Below the pieces are notes generated by a model. That model was not told where the DNA came from. It made no database searches and worked only from the letters and a program-made list of their open reading frames with translations. From Pestalotiopsis fici W106-1 (Eukaryota > Ascomycota > Sordariomycetes > Amphisphaeriales > Sporocadaceae): 64,000 bases of DNA. How positions within the stretch are numbered: the first letter of the stretch is position 1; every line of letters begins with the position of its first letter. The stretch is from positions 1,178,001-1,242,000 of the forward strand of contig NW_006917097.1 in the NCBI RefSeq assembly GCF_000516985.1, given 5' to 3'. The translations under genes and the position numbers were made by a program. Below, piece after piece: positions 22,087 through 32,333 of the stretch.

Positions 22087-23189
22087 ATGCAAGGACAAAC
22101 AGGGTACGAGATCTCGCTTCATCAACAGCCGTGGTTGCAAAGGAATTAATCCGCAGACAGATCTCACAGCCAATATCAGGCAGGCGTCCGGACTCATTCT
22201 CACTTTCTTGATTGGCTTGAATCTGGCGAGCCGCTGACTACACCTCCTAGGGAGTGCAATTCTTGCCTCGAGGATAAACCTCTGACTGACTTTCCCATTC
22301 GTGGCGTCACGTCAAATTGCAAGCATGCGCTCACTACCTGCATCGAGTGTATTAGGACGTCGATCCAAACGCAATTGGGATCCAAGCAATGGCAGGACGT
22401 TTCATGCCCCGAGTGCCCTAAACGAGTGGGCATTGACGACATAGCACTGTACACGGACGCAGACACGACCGCTCGGTAGGCCAATCATTCATGAATCATG
22501 TGCCAGCCAAGACTAACAGGTCACGTAGGTACGCAGAGTACTTTCTCAATAGGACTCTGGGTGAGTCCAAGCAATTCGTATGGTGTCCCTTGCCAGGTTG
22601 CTCCTCTGGGCAAACGCATCACGCAGGAGCCAAGCAACCCATCGTCTTATGTGAATCATGCCAGCGCCAGTGGTGTTTCAACCATCAAGATGCGTGGCAT
22701 GTCGACTATTCCTGCGAGGACTATGATACTTTTCTAGCCGACCGGACCTTTCAGACTCGTGCGCAGCAACAAATACAGCTCGAAGATGCCGAAGATGAGG
22801 CGGCACGCCAGCTCCAGAGGGCCATTGAGGACGCTGGTCAATTATTCAATCAGGTTCTTCTCAATGAGGAGGAAGCCGCTCAAGAACGGGCCAGACTTGA
22901 GCAGGCTAGGCGAGAACAGGAGCTGCGTGAAGCCCAAGAACGTGCGAGGCGCGAGGAGGAACGAAGGAGGGTCGAGGAGGCCGAGCGGGAGAGAGCGCGT
23001 AATCGCCAGGCCGAGTCTACAGCGAGTGAGAGGTTTGCTAACAAGACAACGAAGCCATGTCCAAGCTGTGGCGTCAGAATATTCAAGGATGGCGGTTGTG
23101 ATCATATGCATTGCTCTCGCTGTGACACGGACTACTTTTGGGAAAGTGGTATCATATGGGAGGATGAGGATGAGGATGAGCATTGGTAG
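22087..23189 (+). CDS. RBR (RING-IBR-Rcat) E3 ubiquitin ligase
   Basis: Three exons (22087-22103, 22161-22475, 22529-23189; introns of 57 and 53 nt, the second with CTAAC) give 330 residues. RING1 is ECNSCLEDKPLTDF through DVSCPECPKRVG. The IBR has WCPLPGCSSG, VLCESCQRQWCFNHQDAWH and SCEDY. A charged helical linker of about 100 residues rich in Glu and Arg follows. The Rcat domain is KPCPSCGVRIFKDGGCDHMHCSRC, in which the Cys of GGC corresponds to the catalytic Cys that accepts ubiquitin from E2. The end is unusual: the family's FCWxC is YFWESG here, so two late zinc ligands are missing, followed by an acidic tail. The first exon is only 17 nt and is supported by frame and splice signals alone. 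Confidence 0.85.
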
Positions 23190-24940
23190 AATAGCTATAT
23201 GAGGCGATTGTCCGTCATGGTGAAAAATTGCAAGCTGCGGTAGTCTGAGCGGATGCGAGTGATTCGCTTGCCAAGAGAAGTGAGTCGTTGTTCAACATAA
23301 ATTGGCTCGCTTCCTTGGTATTTAGTATATTCCTATCAACAAGAAAGAATTCGTCAAAGCGGGCATATACAGACCTTTACTCGGTTATAGTATAGCTGGT
23401 ATTCAAGCAAAGCACGAATAAAATGTTGATGGAAATCATGAAATATTGCAACACATTCTCACAAGTACCAAAGCTGGTCCCTCCTTGTGATCGCCATCCC
23501 CTCGAGTCGAGACCAGACCTCGGCCGCGGTGCAAGAAGAAATTGATCGTCGATCGATTGAGATCTCTCTCTTTCACGGACTTTTTCCACGGGATTTCTGC
23601 TAGTCGGACAGTCGGGGCGCCGCACGAACAAATATTGGCCCCGTCGCCCCTTATTTGAAGTAAAGTTTTAGTGGAGATCGGACGGGTCTTTCGGCGACGG
23701 CGTTCTTAGCTGCGAGTTTTCTTCACTGTCTTGTCTCGAACAAGGCAAGCTCCAACGTCTGGCGCGGCTTTATCATCGTGGGATTCCCTGACAGAGCCGC
23801 ATCCGCCCGGAATTTCCGAACACTTGAATTTGTGCTAAAGCGAGGGAGGCTGCAGTTCAAAGTCGGAATAAATCACGCTTGATAAAGGCGGACAGATTCT
23901 ACAGATTGATTGACCAGCGCCGAGAAGATGGCGTCATTTCCAAGCACGTCAAAGAAAAGAAACCTCGGTCGTATGAAGAGATGAGAGAAACGAGCCAAAA
24001 GTCAGCACTTGAATCGCCCCAAGGCCAGGTCGATAGCGTAAGAGTCCTGCTCAATTGAACGGTAAAGTTGACTGGAAACTGGCTGCCTTTGAGGAGCTCT
24101 GCAATACACACTCACCGTTCATGAATCATGAATGACGAATCTGTCATTTCAAATGATTACCCATCTTCCGAAAGCCGATTAGTTCTCGAGCTGAAACGGG
24201 TCAAACTTTTACATGAGATGGTGTAATATTGTTCTGGAAATCCCGTATCCAAGGACTTGGGCGTCGGAACCCTCCGCTGTCGGCTGGGCTTTAAACTTTG
24301 ATTTTACCCACTTCAACCATCAGCAGCTTTCCGTATTCATCCTAGCCAGGCACACAGAGCCCTCTTCCTTGGCATATTGAAAGCTGAGGTCTGGATTAGC
24401 ATCCGACGATCCCAGAATGCGATATAAACAGCGGATTCCCGTTTTGATCCAGTTTTCCTGACTGAGAGCCCACTCGAAATCAACCGAGTATGATTCCAAT
24501 GTTCCGTTGAGTAGGATGATATAATTGTGTGCTGCTTGTTTCAAAATAATTGAGCGCCTAGGATTCAATCTCGTCTTGCCATGATGGGAGACTGCAAACC
24601 AAGCAAAACCGTTGCTGATCCGCAATCGCCGAATTCAAAATGCCATGATTCAGGCCATTGTTAGTAGTCTCCGGCACTATCGAAGAGCTAGTTGACGGAT
24701 CTACTAACATTCAGCGCCCAATCCAGCCAGCTTACATTGAGATCCGGTGGCTTGGTTTGTTGATCATGCACCATTCTTGTCGATGGAACATCTTATATAG
24801 CATTCGCCTCCCGCCGTGTTTCCCGATGGCCTGTTCCGTACAGTTCAGCTCAGTCTTTGTTGCCTGACCGTCGTTACGTTTTATACCAATTCGTGGTAGT
24901 TACACTCGCTCTCCCTCGGGAACCATACAATCCTTTCAAC
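23190..24940. other. Long intergenic region upstream of the GH5 gene
   Basis: About 1.75 kb with no credible gene. A TATA-like TATATAG sits about 145 bp before the GH5 start codon. The GH5 reading frame is open upstream of its ATG, but without a better ATG. Confidence 0.45.
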
Positions 24941-26281
24941 ATGCATTTGTCAACCATTTGCAGTGCACTCTTTATTGGTGCAGCTGCTGCTGTGCCATCT
25001 TCGTCGCTCAAGCTCCCAGTCCGCCCCCTGAGACTCAGAGATGACAACCGGACCGAGAATGCCGGCCCTACCCTCGACTACCAGGACATGAACCCCTTCA
25101 ACGTCACCTCTGGAGTTGTCAACAATGGAACCAAGCTTTCTCACAAGATCTGCTGGTCTCAGGGTGTCCTGACTGATGACATGTTTGTCAACTGGACTCA
25201 CTTCAAGGCCAACGGTGCCAACTTGGGAGGCTGGCTCGAAAAGGAAAAGACTCACGATCCCATCTGGTGGGCATCTTTCGGTGGTGCCGCCTCCGAGGCG
25301 TCGGATGAGTGGACTCTGTGCGGTGAACTCGGCGATGAGTGTGGTCCGGCCCTCGAGGCACGATATGCCGACTTCCTCAACACCTCGACCATTGATCAGC
25401 TTGCCAGTGTCGGTGTCAACACCCTGCGTATCCCTACTACCTACCAGGCCTGGGTCAACGTCCCTGGATCTCAGCTCTACCACGGCAACCAGATCTCCTA
25501 CCTCCGCGAGATTACCCAGTACGCCATTGAGACGTACAGCATGCACATCATCATCGGTCTTCACTCCCTGCCCGGTGGTGTCAACAACCTGGACATTGGC
25601 GAGGGTCTGATGCGTGACGGCTGGTTCTACAACGAGACCAACCTGGACTACAGCCTGCAGGCGATTGACAAGATTCTCGAGTTTGCCCAACAGAGCGGCG
25701 CCCTCAACGCCTTTACCATTGCCCCCATCAACGAGGCCAGCGACGACCTCTCATCCTTTGGTACCGCTGCCGGTCTCTCGGACAATGCCACCAGCTGGAT
25801 CCTCAAGTACATGGATGGTGTCTTTGAGCGTGTCGAGGCCGTCGACAAGCGCATTCCCGTCATGCTTCAGGACTGCTTCAAGGGTGCCTCCTTCTGGGCC
25901 CCGCTCTTCGATACCTCCAAGAACCTCGTCTTTGACTCTCACGTCTACTACTTTGCCGCTGCTGGAACTTATTCCGCATGGGTCAACCCCGCAGTGTGCG
26001 GACAGGCCGAGTACATTGCCGAGGAGACAACCTTCCCCGTCTTCATTGGCGAGTGGGCGCTGCAGGTCATGTACAACAACACCCTCGATGGCCGCAAGTC
26101 CATCTTTGATACCCAGCGCTACGCCTGGCAAAAGTATGTCTCTGGAGGTTCTTTCTGGACCGCCGTCTCGTACGCAACCACAGAGGTCGACGGTGAGGGC
26201 ACTCAGAGGGATTACTGGAGCTACATTGATCTCATCAACGCCGGTGTGATTACCAGTGCTACCAACAGCAGCTACTGCTAA
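24941..26281 (+). CDS. Secreted exo-beta-1,3-glucanase, GH5 (subfamily 9-like)
   Basis: An intronless gene of 446 residues. A signal peptide (about 1-20, MHLSTICSALFIGAAAAVPS) is followed by a GH5 TIM barrel. Landmarks in order: NLGGWLEKEK (about residue 97), NTLRIPTTYQAW, IIIGLHSLPGG, the acid/base Glu in APINEAS (about residue 267) and the nucleophile Glu in VFIGEWALQ (about residue 367). Several N-glycosylation sequons (NVT, NGT, NTS, NAT) fit a secreted protein. The family removes glucose from beta-1,3-glucan and functions in cell-wall remodelling, reserve use or degradation of other fungi. Strong third-position G/C bias produces long false frames on both strands here. The start is the ATG at 24941 because the upstream open frame has no ATG. 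Confidence 0.95.
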   Translation: MHLSTICSALFIGAAAAVPSSSLKLPVRPLRLRDDNRTENAGPTLDYQDMNPFNVTSGVVNNGTKLSHKICWSQGVLTDDMFVNWTHFKANGANLGGWLEKEKTHDPIWWASFGGAASEASDEWTLCGELGDECGPALEARYADFLNTSTIDQLASVGVNTLRIPTTYQAWVNVPGSQLYHGNQISYLREITQYAIETYSMHIIIGLHSLPGGVNNLDIGEGLMRDGWFYNETNLDYSLQAIDKILEFAQQSGALNAFTIAPINEASDDLSSFGTAAGLSDNATSWILKYMDGVFERVEAVDKRIPVMLQDCFKGASFWAPLFDTSKNLVFDSHVYYFAAAGTYSAWVNPAVCGQAEYIAEETTFPVFIGEWALQVMYNNTLDGRKSIFDTQRYAWQKYVSGGSFWTAVSYATTEVDGEGTQRDYWSYIDLINAGVITSATNSSYC

Positions 26282-27080
26282 GGAATTACTGGAGCGTAGT
26301 CTTCGAGTTGTTCCTAGAATAGATCAGTGGGAATTGGGAATCAATGACAGCCTTTGGCCACACACTAGCTCTCACAGCAAACAAGCCTCTAAACGATTTA
26401 CGAATATCTATATTTAATCAATAATATATAAACTCCACCCATTATCCGGTGTTTCACTTCAAGTTATTCCCATTCACTGATGCTGCAGTCAAATCTTTGC
26501 ACTGATTAATCCAACATGATTTGTTGCATTTGGCTTACCGTCATGGTAGACACATGACCATGGTTCTGACTAGTCAGCCACCAACCTGACCATCCGCAAT
26601 GACAGGTGAATATCACCAGAACTTTCCAACGCACTGCATCTTATAGGAGCCCTCCTGCCTTTTTATCGGCATACTTGATACTTACGTGATCAATTTACAA
26701 GGGTTTGCCGTATATGGTCCTACTTTCTTTCTTTTCCTTTTCTTCTTCTTTTTTTTTCTGAAAAAAAAAAAAGCAGAAATCTTTGAATAAAAGGGAGGAA
26801 GCAGAGACGGAAATTGTAAAGAAGTAGGGTTATATATGGGTACTTTTACTGGTCCAATCTACAAAGGTAGAGTCTGTCAGCAGGGAAAATGTTGATTATT
26901 TGATCTCACCCGAGCCACAGTGAAGAAGATGTGCTCGAAGAAGCGTCTGAGAGATGTCCGAGTCTGTCCCGAAGTATGAAAGAAAGGTGCTTCGCTGCTA
27001 TCTAATATACCTGAGCAGGTCATCTGCGATGAATACTGACCCCGCTGGTGCAAGAACTGGGTGCATGGTAGTTTGTATTC
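26282..27080. other. Intergenic between convergent genes, with a homopyrimidine/poly-A tract
   Basis: About 800 bp between two 3' ends. A pyrimidine run followed by an A-run lies at about 26727-26772. No gene seen. Confidence 0.5.
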
Positions 27081-29288
27081 TCATTCAATCCTCATTACCT
27101 CTGAACCCTTGCACGCCGACTCCATGAAGAGATCATAATCATGAACACGAACTCGGATTAACCCTGTCCTCACCCAATTATTAGTAGAGTCATTCTTCCT
27201 AAGAATCAACAAATGGAGTCCCTCGTATCCAAATGCCAACATGGCACAACGCCACTGGTCAATCCTTGCGGCCTTCATGTTTTCCGAGAAAGAAATGTCT
27301 GAGATGGCGCCTTCCGAAAGATTCGGTATGGCTTCATTGCCGCCCAGTCTCCAAACTTTCATATTCAACCTGCCCTTCGGGTTGTAGGTCAACGAGGATA
27401 GTGGAACAACCAGAGTTGTCAACTTCAAAATCCTATATGGGCTGTGCTCATGGTGTATATCTTCACCGAAGGACGACAAAGATCTGATCTCTCCTGTAGA
27501 AGGGTTCTCCAGTTCAAGGCGGCAGGTCCTGCTTTCGAGCTCAAATTTATGTGTAGCATCGTATGATCTGAACCTTACTTCACCACACCAGCCAGCCCAA
27601 CTCCACGAGGGAAAACCAGGCCGCCGTCGAGTAGCATTCCCTGGTTCCCAGCAGTCGGCCGCATGGGCCCAAATCAATGAGCGGGCAAAATACGAAAACT
27701 TTTCATTATCCGTCCCGCCAGTTGGGTAGGGTAGACCCCAAATAGCCGAAATCGCCTGCTGCTTTCTCTTGGCAAAGCGGCGCACGACTCCAGAAAAGGC
27801 CGTGTACGAGTCGGAATCATATCGCAGTTTTCGCGCAGTGTACTGCTCTATCAAGCTGATATACCACCTGTAGAGTTTGGGAAGGTGCATGGAGTCGACG
27901 CCGAAGAAACCATATACATCGGCGTGTTTTCTGTCAAATACGCCCCCACGATAGCAGTTATCCATGTGCACCTTGCTAACGGCGTGTAGGCGATCAAGGG
28001 GATTGGAGGTGCTCTCGTAGCAGCTCATGGCGTTGCACTCAAAGTAGACCTGATCTTCGAGGAATACTAGTCGTCGTCGACTCAGTACTGCTTCTTGAAA
28101 GGTCCATCCCCGGGTTGACCACACGGATTGCCGAATCGCATGGTGCGGGTCTGTGGCTGTCCATACTATACTGAGATCATTGCCGATTGAAACCTTCTCT
28201 GGCCAGGGCGCATGCTCGCTTGTCACACGCGGAAGGCCGTGAGTTTCATCCTCACCGGCAGCGGCAATGATGGTCAATTGTGCATGCTCATAGATGACGT
28301 CCATTTGTTGTATTTGTTGATGTTTTTCAATTGCATTTTCTTGGTCAATGCACAATTTGTCAATCCACAGATAGCCATATCCAAGAGATTTTGTGGCGCT
28401 GATTGCATCAGAAATAACTTTTGGAGACTTTGGCAGCAGTACCCGTATACCATTGTCATCGCGCACGACATAATCCCCGACAGGGTTGGATTGACCCCAG
28501 ACGTAGCTGAGCGCAACGTAGCGGCTCTCAACCGTGGCTTCTTCCATGGTCAGGGTATCACAGTTGAGCAGCTTGATCTTGCAAGCCTCGGATTTGGGAG
28601 CCAGGCAGAGTGTTGTGTGGTTGCAATCACAGTATTCCATCCATGACAAAACTGCACCGGGATCGAATTTCGTTGCGGGTTGACAAGCCAAGAAGAGACT
28701 CCCTGGCACATCCTGCTGAAGTATGGGGCATTCTTGAGTGCTAATATGTCGTTTAAAATCTCCTAATCCTCCAGCACAAGCCGTCGGGACGATTAGTGGA
28801 ACCAAAGATTGGATTCCTTGCCGTTCTAAGCCGTGGTTGACCAAGTCTATCGTTTCCACAAGTATGTATGCTCGTAACTCGTCACCTCTGTCGATATGAG
28901 AGCATGATGTGTACTGGCAACGCTCATATGTGAGACGAGATCGATATAGCATGGCGCACAGCAAGCAATCGGCGTCTTGTGGAGGGGCCCGAAAACGTTG
29001 TCCAACATTAGCAATTGGAATGCCACCAGTGGCGATGGAAATGCTACTAATGGCGATGGAAACGCCTCTATCCTCAAGGAATTTGGGATCCCTTGCAAAA
29101 GCAGCTTGAAAGTCAAACTGGGAGCAGTCATGACATAGGCGGTGATTTGCATTTGCTGGCTTTGCGGCAGAGTGCTGGGGCGGGCTGTTCTTGGTCTCCA
29201 ATATTTTCGGAACCTGGCGGAGCTGCAAATCATCTTCAAAAGGCGCTAGACGAAAGTCGCCGCTGCGCTTTTCAGGCATCGTGTGCAT
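27081..29288 (-). CDS. HET-domain protein (heterokaryon incompatibility)
   Basis: An intronless gene of 735 residues. A Cys-rich N-terminal region (NHRLCHDCSQFDF, DCLLCAMLY) is followed by a complete HET domain at about 257-410: RYVALSYVWG, then LGYGYLWIDKLCIDQ and STRGWTFQEAVLSRRRLVF. The C-terminal part has RRPGFPSWSWAGWCG, typical of the large HET-6/TOL-like proteins. HET domains trigger cell death when incompatible fungi fuse, though most members have no known partner. A short near-perfect 21-nt tandem duplication (29020-29060) encodes repeated Ile/Ser/Ala segments near residues 77-95. Codon 4 (position 29279) is an alternative Met. Confidence 0.93.
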   Translation of the reverse strand: MHTMPEKRSGDFRLAPFEDDLQLRQVPKILETKNSPPQHSAAKPANANHRLCHDCSQFDFQAAFARDPKFLEDRGVSIAISSISIATGGIPIANVGQRFRAPPQDADCLLCAMLYRSRLTYERCQYTSCSHIDRGDELRAYILVETIDLVNHGLERQGIQSLVPLIVPTACAGGLGDFKRHISTQECPILQQDVPGSLFLACQPATKFDPGAVLSWMEYCDCNHTTLCLAPKSEACKIKLLNCDTLTMEEATVESRYVALSYVWGQSNPVGDYVVRDDNGIRVLLPKSPKVISDAISATKSLGYGYLWIDKLCIDQENAIEKHQQIQQMDVIYEHAQLTIIAAAGEDETHGLPRVTSEHAPWPEKVSIGNDLSIVWTATDPHHAIRQSVWSTRGWTFQEAVLSRRRLVFLEDQVYFECNAMSCYESTSNPLDRLHAVSKVHMDNCYRGGVFDRKHADVYGFFGVDSMHLPKLYRWYISLIEQYTARKLRYDSDSYTAFSGVVRRFAKRKQQAISAIWGLPYPTGGTDNEKFSYFARSLIWAHAADCWEPGNATRRRPGFPSWSWAGWCGEVRFRSYDATHKFELESRTCRLELENPSTGEIRSLSSFGEDIHHEHSPYRILKLTTLVVPLSSLTYNPKGRLNMKVWRLGGNEAIPNLSEGAISDISFSENMKAARIDQWRCAMLAFGYEGLHLLILRKNDSTNNWVRTGLIRVRVHDYDLFMESACKGSEVMRIE

Positions 29289-29856
29289 TTTTGTCGGTTC
29301 AATGAAGATGGAGTGGTATGTTGAAAGGGTGATACCATCATTCTGAGAATCGGAAAGACAATTTTATTTTGCACTGGATGATAAGGGCTGACGAGTGGCT
29401 GTGCATGTGTTGTCATGACATCTCCGCAATACTTGTCTGTATGAATTGGCGGCCGTCAGTCTCCGCACCGTCGCCCGGTGATTGGTGATGGAAGGCGTAT
29501 GTTTATGATACTGCACGGCTAAAGCTAGGCACATTTTCAAAACTTGTTGATTGTTAGTATGTAAGCAATAAAGCAGCTGCGATAAGTTCGATTTCAATGG
29601 TGCAAATTAAGCCGACCGTGTAAATGTTTTTTACATTTAGCATGTTGGAAATCTAAAGTGATGTTGCATGGCCGTTTGCCGCCCACTGAGCTAATATGGG
29701 TCAGTGCCAGCTGGGCCTGACATATGGTGAGGCGCCTACTACTAACTTTACTGTCTTGGACGCAACCCAGCCTCTGCACCAAATCACCTTGAAGTAAGAG
29801 AGCCGATTCCAAAAGGCATCCAGAGTGTTCGAGCTAAAATGATTATAGGATTCTTA
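29289..29856. other. Intergenic, no gene seen
   Basis: About 570 bp upstream of the HET gene and downstream of the lyase gene. Only short frames. Confidence 0.45.
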
Positions 29857-31662
29857 TTATACGTAGCGGATATCTGGTCGTGGAGGCGGGTCCATTCCGT
29901 AGCCTAGAAAGTAATCAACATGATGAGACTGCGGATAACCTTTGACAGTCATGTCATTACGATAGGCAGGATTGTGTGCCAAGGTATATAGACGAATGTC
30001 GCTTGGAATATCCGTGGTAAAAATGATCAGCTCGTCGTAATCTTCATTCGTCACGATGACCTCCTCCCGCCAGTCGCCAAGGATATCGCCAATGAATCCA
30101 GGATTGGCACCATTCGTGTTGATGGCCCCATAGGCCCATATACGCTCCAATCGTGGTAGGCTTGTAGATGGGCCTGGATTCTCCCAATCCCACTTTTCAA
30201 TGGCTCCCGTGTTGTAAAGTTCCATGAGTTCGTCGCCATCCCACCAAAGTCCAAGATGCGGCCAAGGGCTATAGTCGGTGTTGGATTCAGTGAGCTGATT
30301 TGATTTGGCATTGTAAACGCCGGAGAAGGACCAGACCTCCATACCGCGATAGTTGGGATCAATGTCGCCGGCCATGCCACGACCAACGTCAGAGATCTCG
30401 GTGCCAAAGTGCTGCCACAGCATTCGTCCTTGCCGGGCATCGTAGTAATACTCTTGGAGGAATGATGGATTGTCCTGTTGGACACCGTAGCCTTGCAACC
30501 CCTTTCGATCGGGATCCATTTTCGCAACATGCCAGCGGTCACCATGGACGATGCCACTCGGGCCTAGGGCATACCGCAGGCTTCCGTTTCCCTCGAGACA
30601 AAACCCAAGCTCCAGCACCTCGTCCACACCGTCTCCATCCACATCTATGATTCTGGTATTGTGCCCATCAGGTGTGTCTGCCTCACTGTCACGAAGCCAC
30701 TTCCAAACCAGTTTGACCGAGCTTCCATCAAATGTCCAAGCAGTCTCCATGAGATTGAAAGTCTTGTCTTCTTGTCGGTTCTTCATGTAAGAAACCAGGT
30801 GTGGCGTTTCGCCGTCCAGGTACCCAACCCCAAACCGCGCCCCCATAGGACCGTCGTCAATAAAGTCCGTGGGGATTTGAGCACTTGCGCGTAACGCTCC
30901 AGTCATGCCGTCGAGGATGGCTATGAATTGAAAATCGTCGTTGGAATTCTCAAAGGTTGTGCCATCGCCAAATACAACGCCATTTGAAATTCGTACTGCT
31001 ACTTCGGCCTTTCCGTCGCTGTCAAAGTCATAGACAGTAACGCCATCCCAATGGCCCACGTCGATTGCCGAGGAGCCAGGTGAAATATTATCCTGATTCT
31101 CGCTGTTAGGGCCCATGTTGACAACCCAAAGCCGTCTGCCACTACTGCTGTATCCTTCAAGTGTCTGCGGAGAGGTCTGACGGTCCACCACGAAATCATA
31201 CTCTCCGTCGCCATTCAAATCTCCAACCCAGACGAATTTTATCGGACCACCGGAGTGAATGGGGATTCGCACAACAGGTTCTTCAGCGTGGTCTGCCGTC
31301 AAAGTGAAGGAACCACTAGCTGCATGCTCCGTACCATCAAAGACGGGTCGTACAAAATATCGATTGGCCTTGGCGAGATCGGCAGAAGAATCAACGTAAT
31401 TAGTACCGGCAGCGAGAACTTCAGTGTTCAGCTTGGTAGCAGCGGTGCCGTCTGTAGAGCGATAGATGTTAAAGGCAATATCGTCAGGATCAAGGCCCAG
31501 CAAGCGCCAGGATACCAAGACTTCAGTATTACTCGATCGGACTGCCACTACTCCTCTACCCAAACTTTCCATTGGTCGTGTGCTACTCGTCAAGAGTGGA
31601 AACAGGAAGACGACTACCGCCATGATGGCGGTTGTCCCAAGGAAATGCGTGAACAACTTCAT
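29857..31662 (-). CDS. Rhamnogalacturonan lyase, polysaccharide lyase family 11
   Basis: An intronless gene of 601 residues. A signal peptide or signal anchor (about 1-26, hydrophobic, ending near LLTSSTRP) precedes RPMESLGRGVVAVRSS and EVLVSWRLLGLDPDDIAFNIYR, the PL11 start with its fibronectin-like first domain. An eight-bladed propeller with Ca-binding acidic loops follows (GDLNGDGEYDFVVDR, YDFDSDGKAEVAVR, DVDGDGVDEVLELG). The C-terminus FTTDIPSDIRLYTLAHNPAYRNDM and YFLGYGMDPP matches the family. The enzyme cleaves the rhamnose-galacturonate backbone of pectin rhamnogalacturonan I by beta-elimination. PL11 is mostly bacterial and less common in fungi than PL4, so a transferred origin is possible. 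Confidence 0.92.
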   Translation of the reverse strand: MKLFTHFLGTTAIMAVVVFLFPLLTSSTRPMESLGRGVVAVRSSNTEVLVSWRLLGLDPDDIAFNIYRSTDGTAATKLNTEVLAAGTNYVDSSADLAKANRYFVRPVFDGTEHAASGSFTLTADHAEEPVVRIPIHSGGPIKFVWVGDLNGDGEYDFVVDRQTSPQTLEGYSSSGRRLWVVNMGPNSENQDNISPGSSAIDVGHWDGVTVYDFDSDGKAEVAVRISNGVVFGDGTTFENSNDDFQFIAILDGMTGALRASAQIPTDFIDDGPMGARFGVGYLDGETPHLVSYMKNRQEDKTFNLMETAWTFDGSSVKLVWKWLRDSEADTPDGHNTRIIDVDGDGVDEVLELGFCLEGNGSLRYALGPSGIVHGDRWHVAKMDPDRKGLQGYGVQQDNPSFLQEYYYDARQGRMLWQHFGTEISDVGRGMAGDIDPNYRGMEVWSFSGVYNAKSNQLTESNTDYSPWPHLGLWWDGDELMELYNTGAIEKWDWENPGPSTSLPRLERIWAYGAINTNGANPGFIGDILGDWREEVIVTNEDYDELIIFTTDIPSDIRLYTLAHNPAYRNDMTVKGYPQSHHVDYFLGYGMDPPPRPDIRYV

Positions 31663-32333
31663 GTTGAATTTTGTTGAACATTCAGATATGAGGCAAGTCT
31701 GTTTGGCTCTGACAGATACCTAGCTTAGTATGAAATGGAACAGACTTTAGTATTTCAATTTCCCTTTCTACCAGGCAGCCTGCTTCACAGGTACACTGCT
31801 CTGTCGCAACCATGTGGCCGGTCCTCGGTCCAAGTCAATGCGGCAATGTGTTGCAGCCACCCTCCATTCCCTCTCCTTCCAGCCCGGAGCGCCATAGAAT
31901 AGTCCTTGTCTACAAATTTCCCCAAATTGACCGATACCATTACTCCGAGTTCTTGGAATTTATCCAGATTCTCGCACCATATTGCGTGAAAGCGAATATC
32001 TGGCGCAGAGAGGCGTACCAATCTCGCTGACTAGACATTGATGAAATGGTATGGCGAAGCGATGTGGTCCGTAGTATACAAATGTACCTAGGTAGCATCT
32101 TATCCCCACCAATCAACAATTGGTGTTGTTGGCCCTTTGATAGGCTGGAGCAACATTTCCTTGCGATAACTTGTGCAGTAATTCGCGACAATCAGTATAA
32201 GTTCAAACTCACATGTGTCTTTTTCAAGACGAGAACCATGGCCTATGACGACATGATTTATATGGGAAAGTGATGCATTGCCTGCAATGCTCGTTGTGTA
32301 GAGACTTGGAAAATAATGATATTAGGCCACTAC
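31663..32333. other. Intergenic, no gene seen
   Basis: About 670 bp upstream of the lyase and downstream of the first AtuA gene. No credible coding feature. Confidence 0.45.

Noticed and set aside
24950..26249. Long open frames antisense and in a shifted sense frame over the GH5 gene (up to 246 codons)
   Set aside because: They are shadows of strong third-position G/C bias in a clear GH5 gene; their translations are low-complexity Ser/Pro/Arg-rich.
26727..26772. Pyrimidine run followed by an A-run, considered as a retroelement tail
   Set aside because: No coding or repeat signature on either side; simple low-complexity sequence between two 3' ends.
28212..28646. 144-codon plus-strand frame inside the HET gene
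   Set aside because: Antisense to the intact HET domain.
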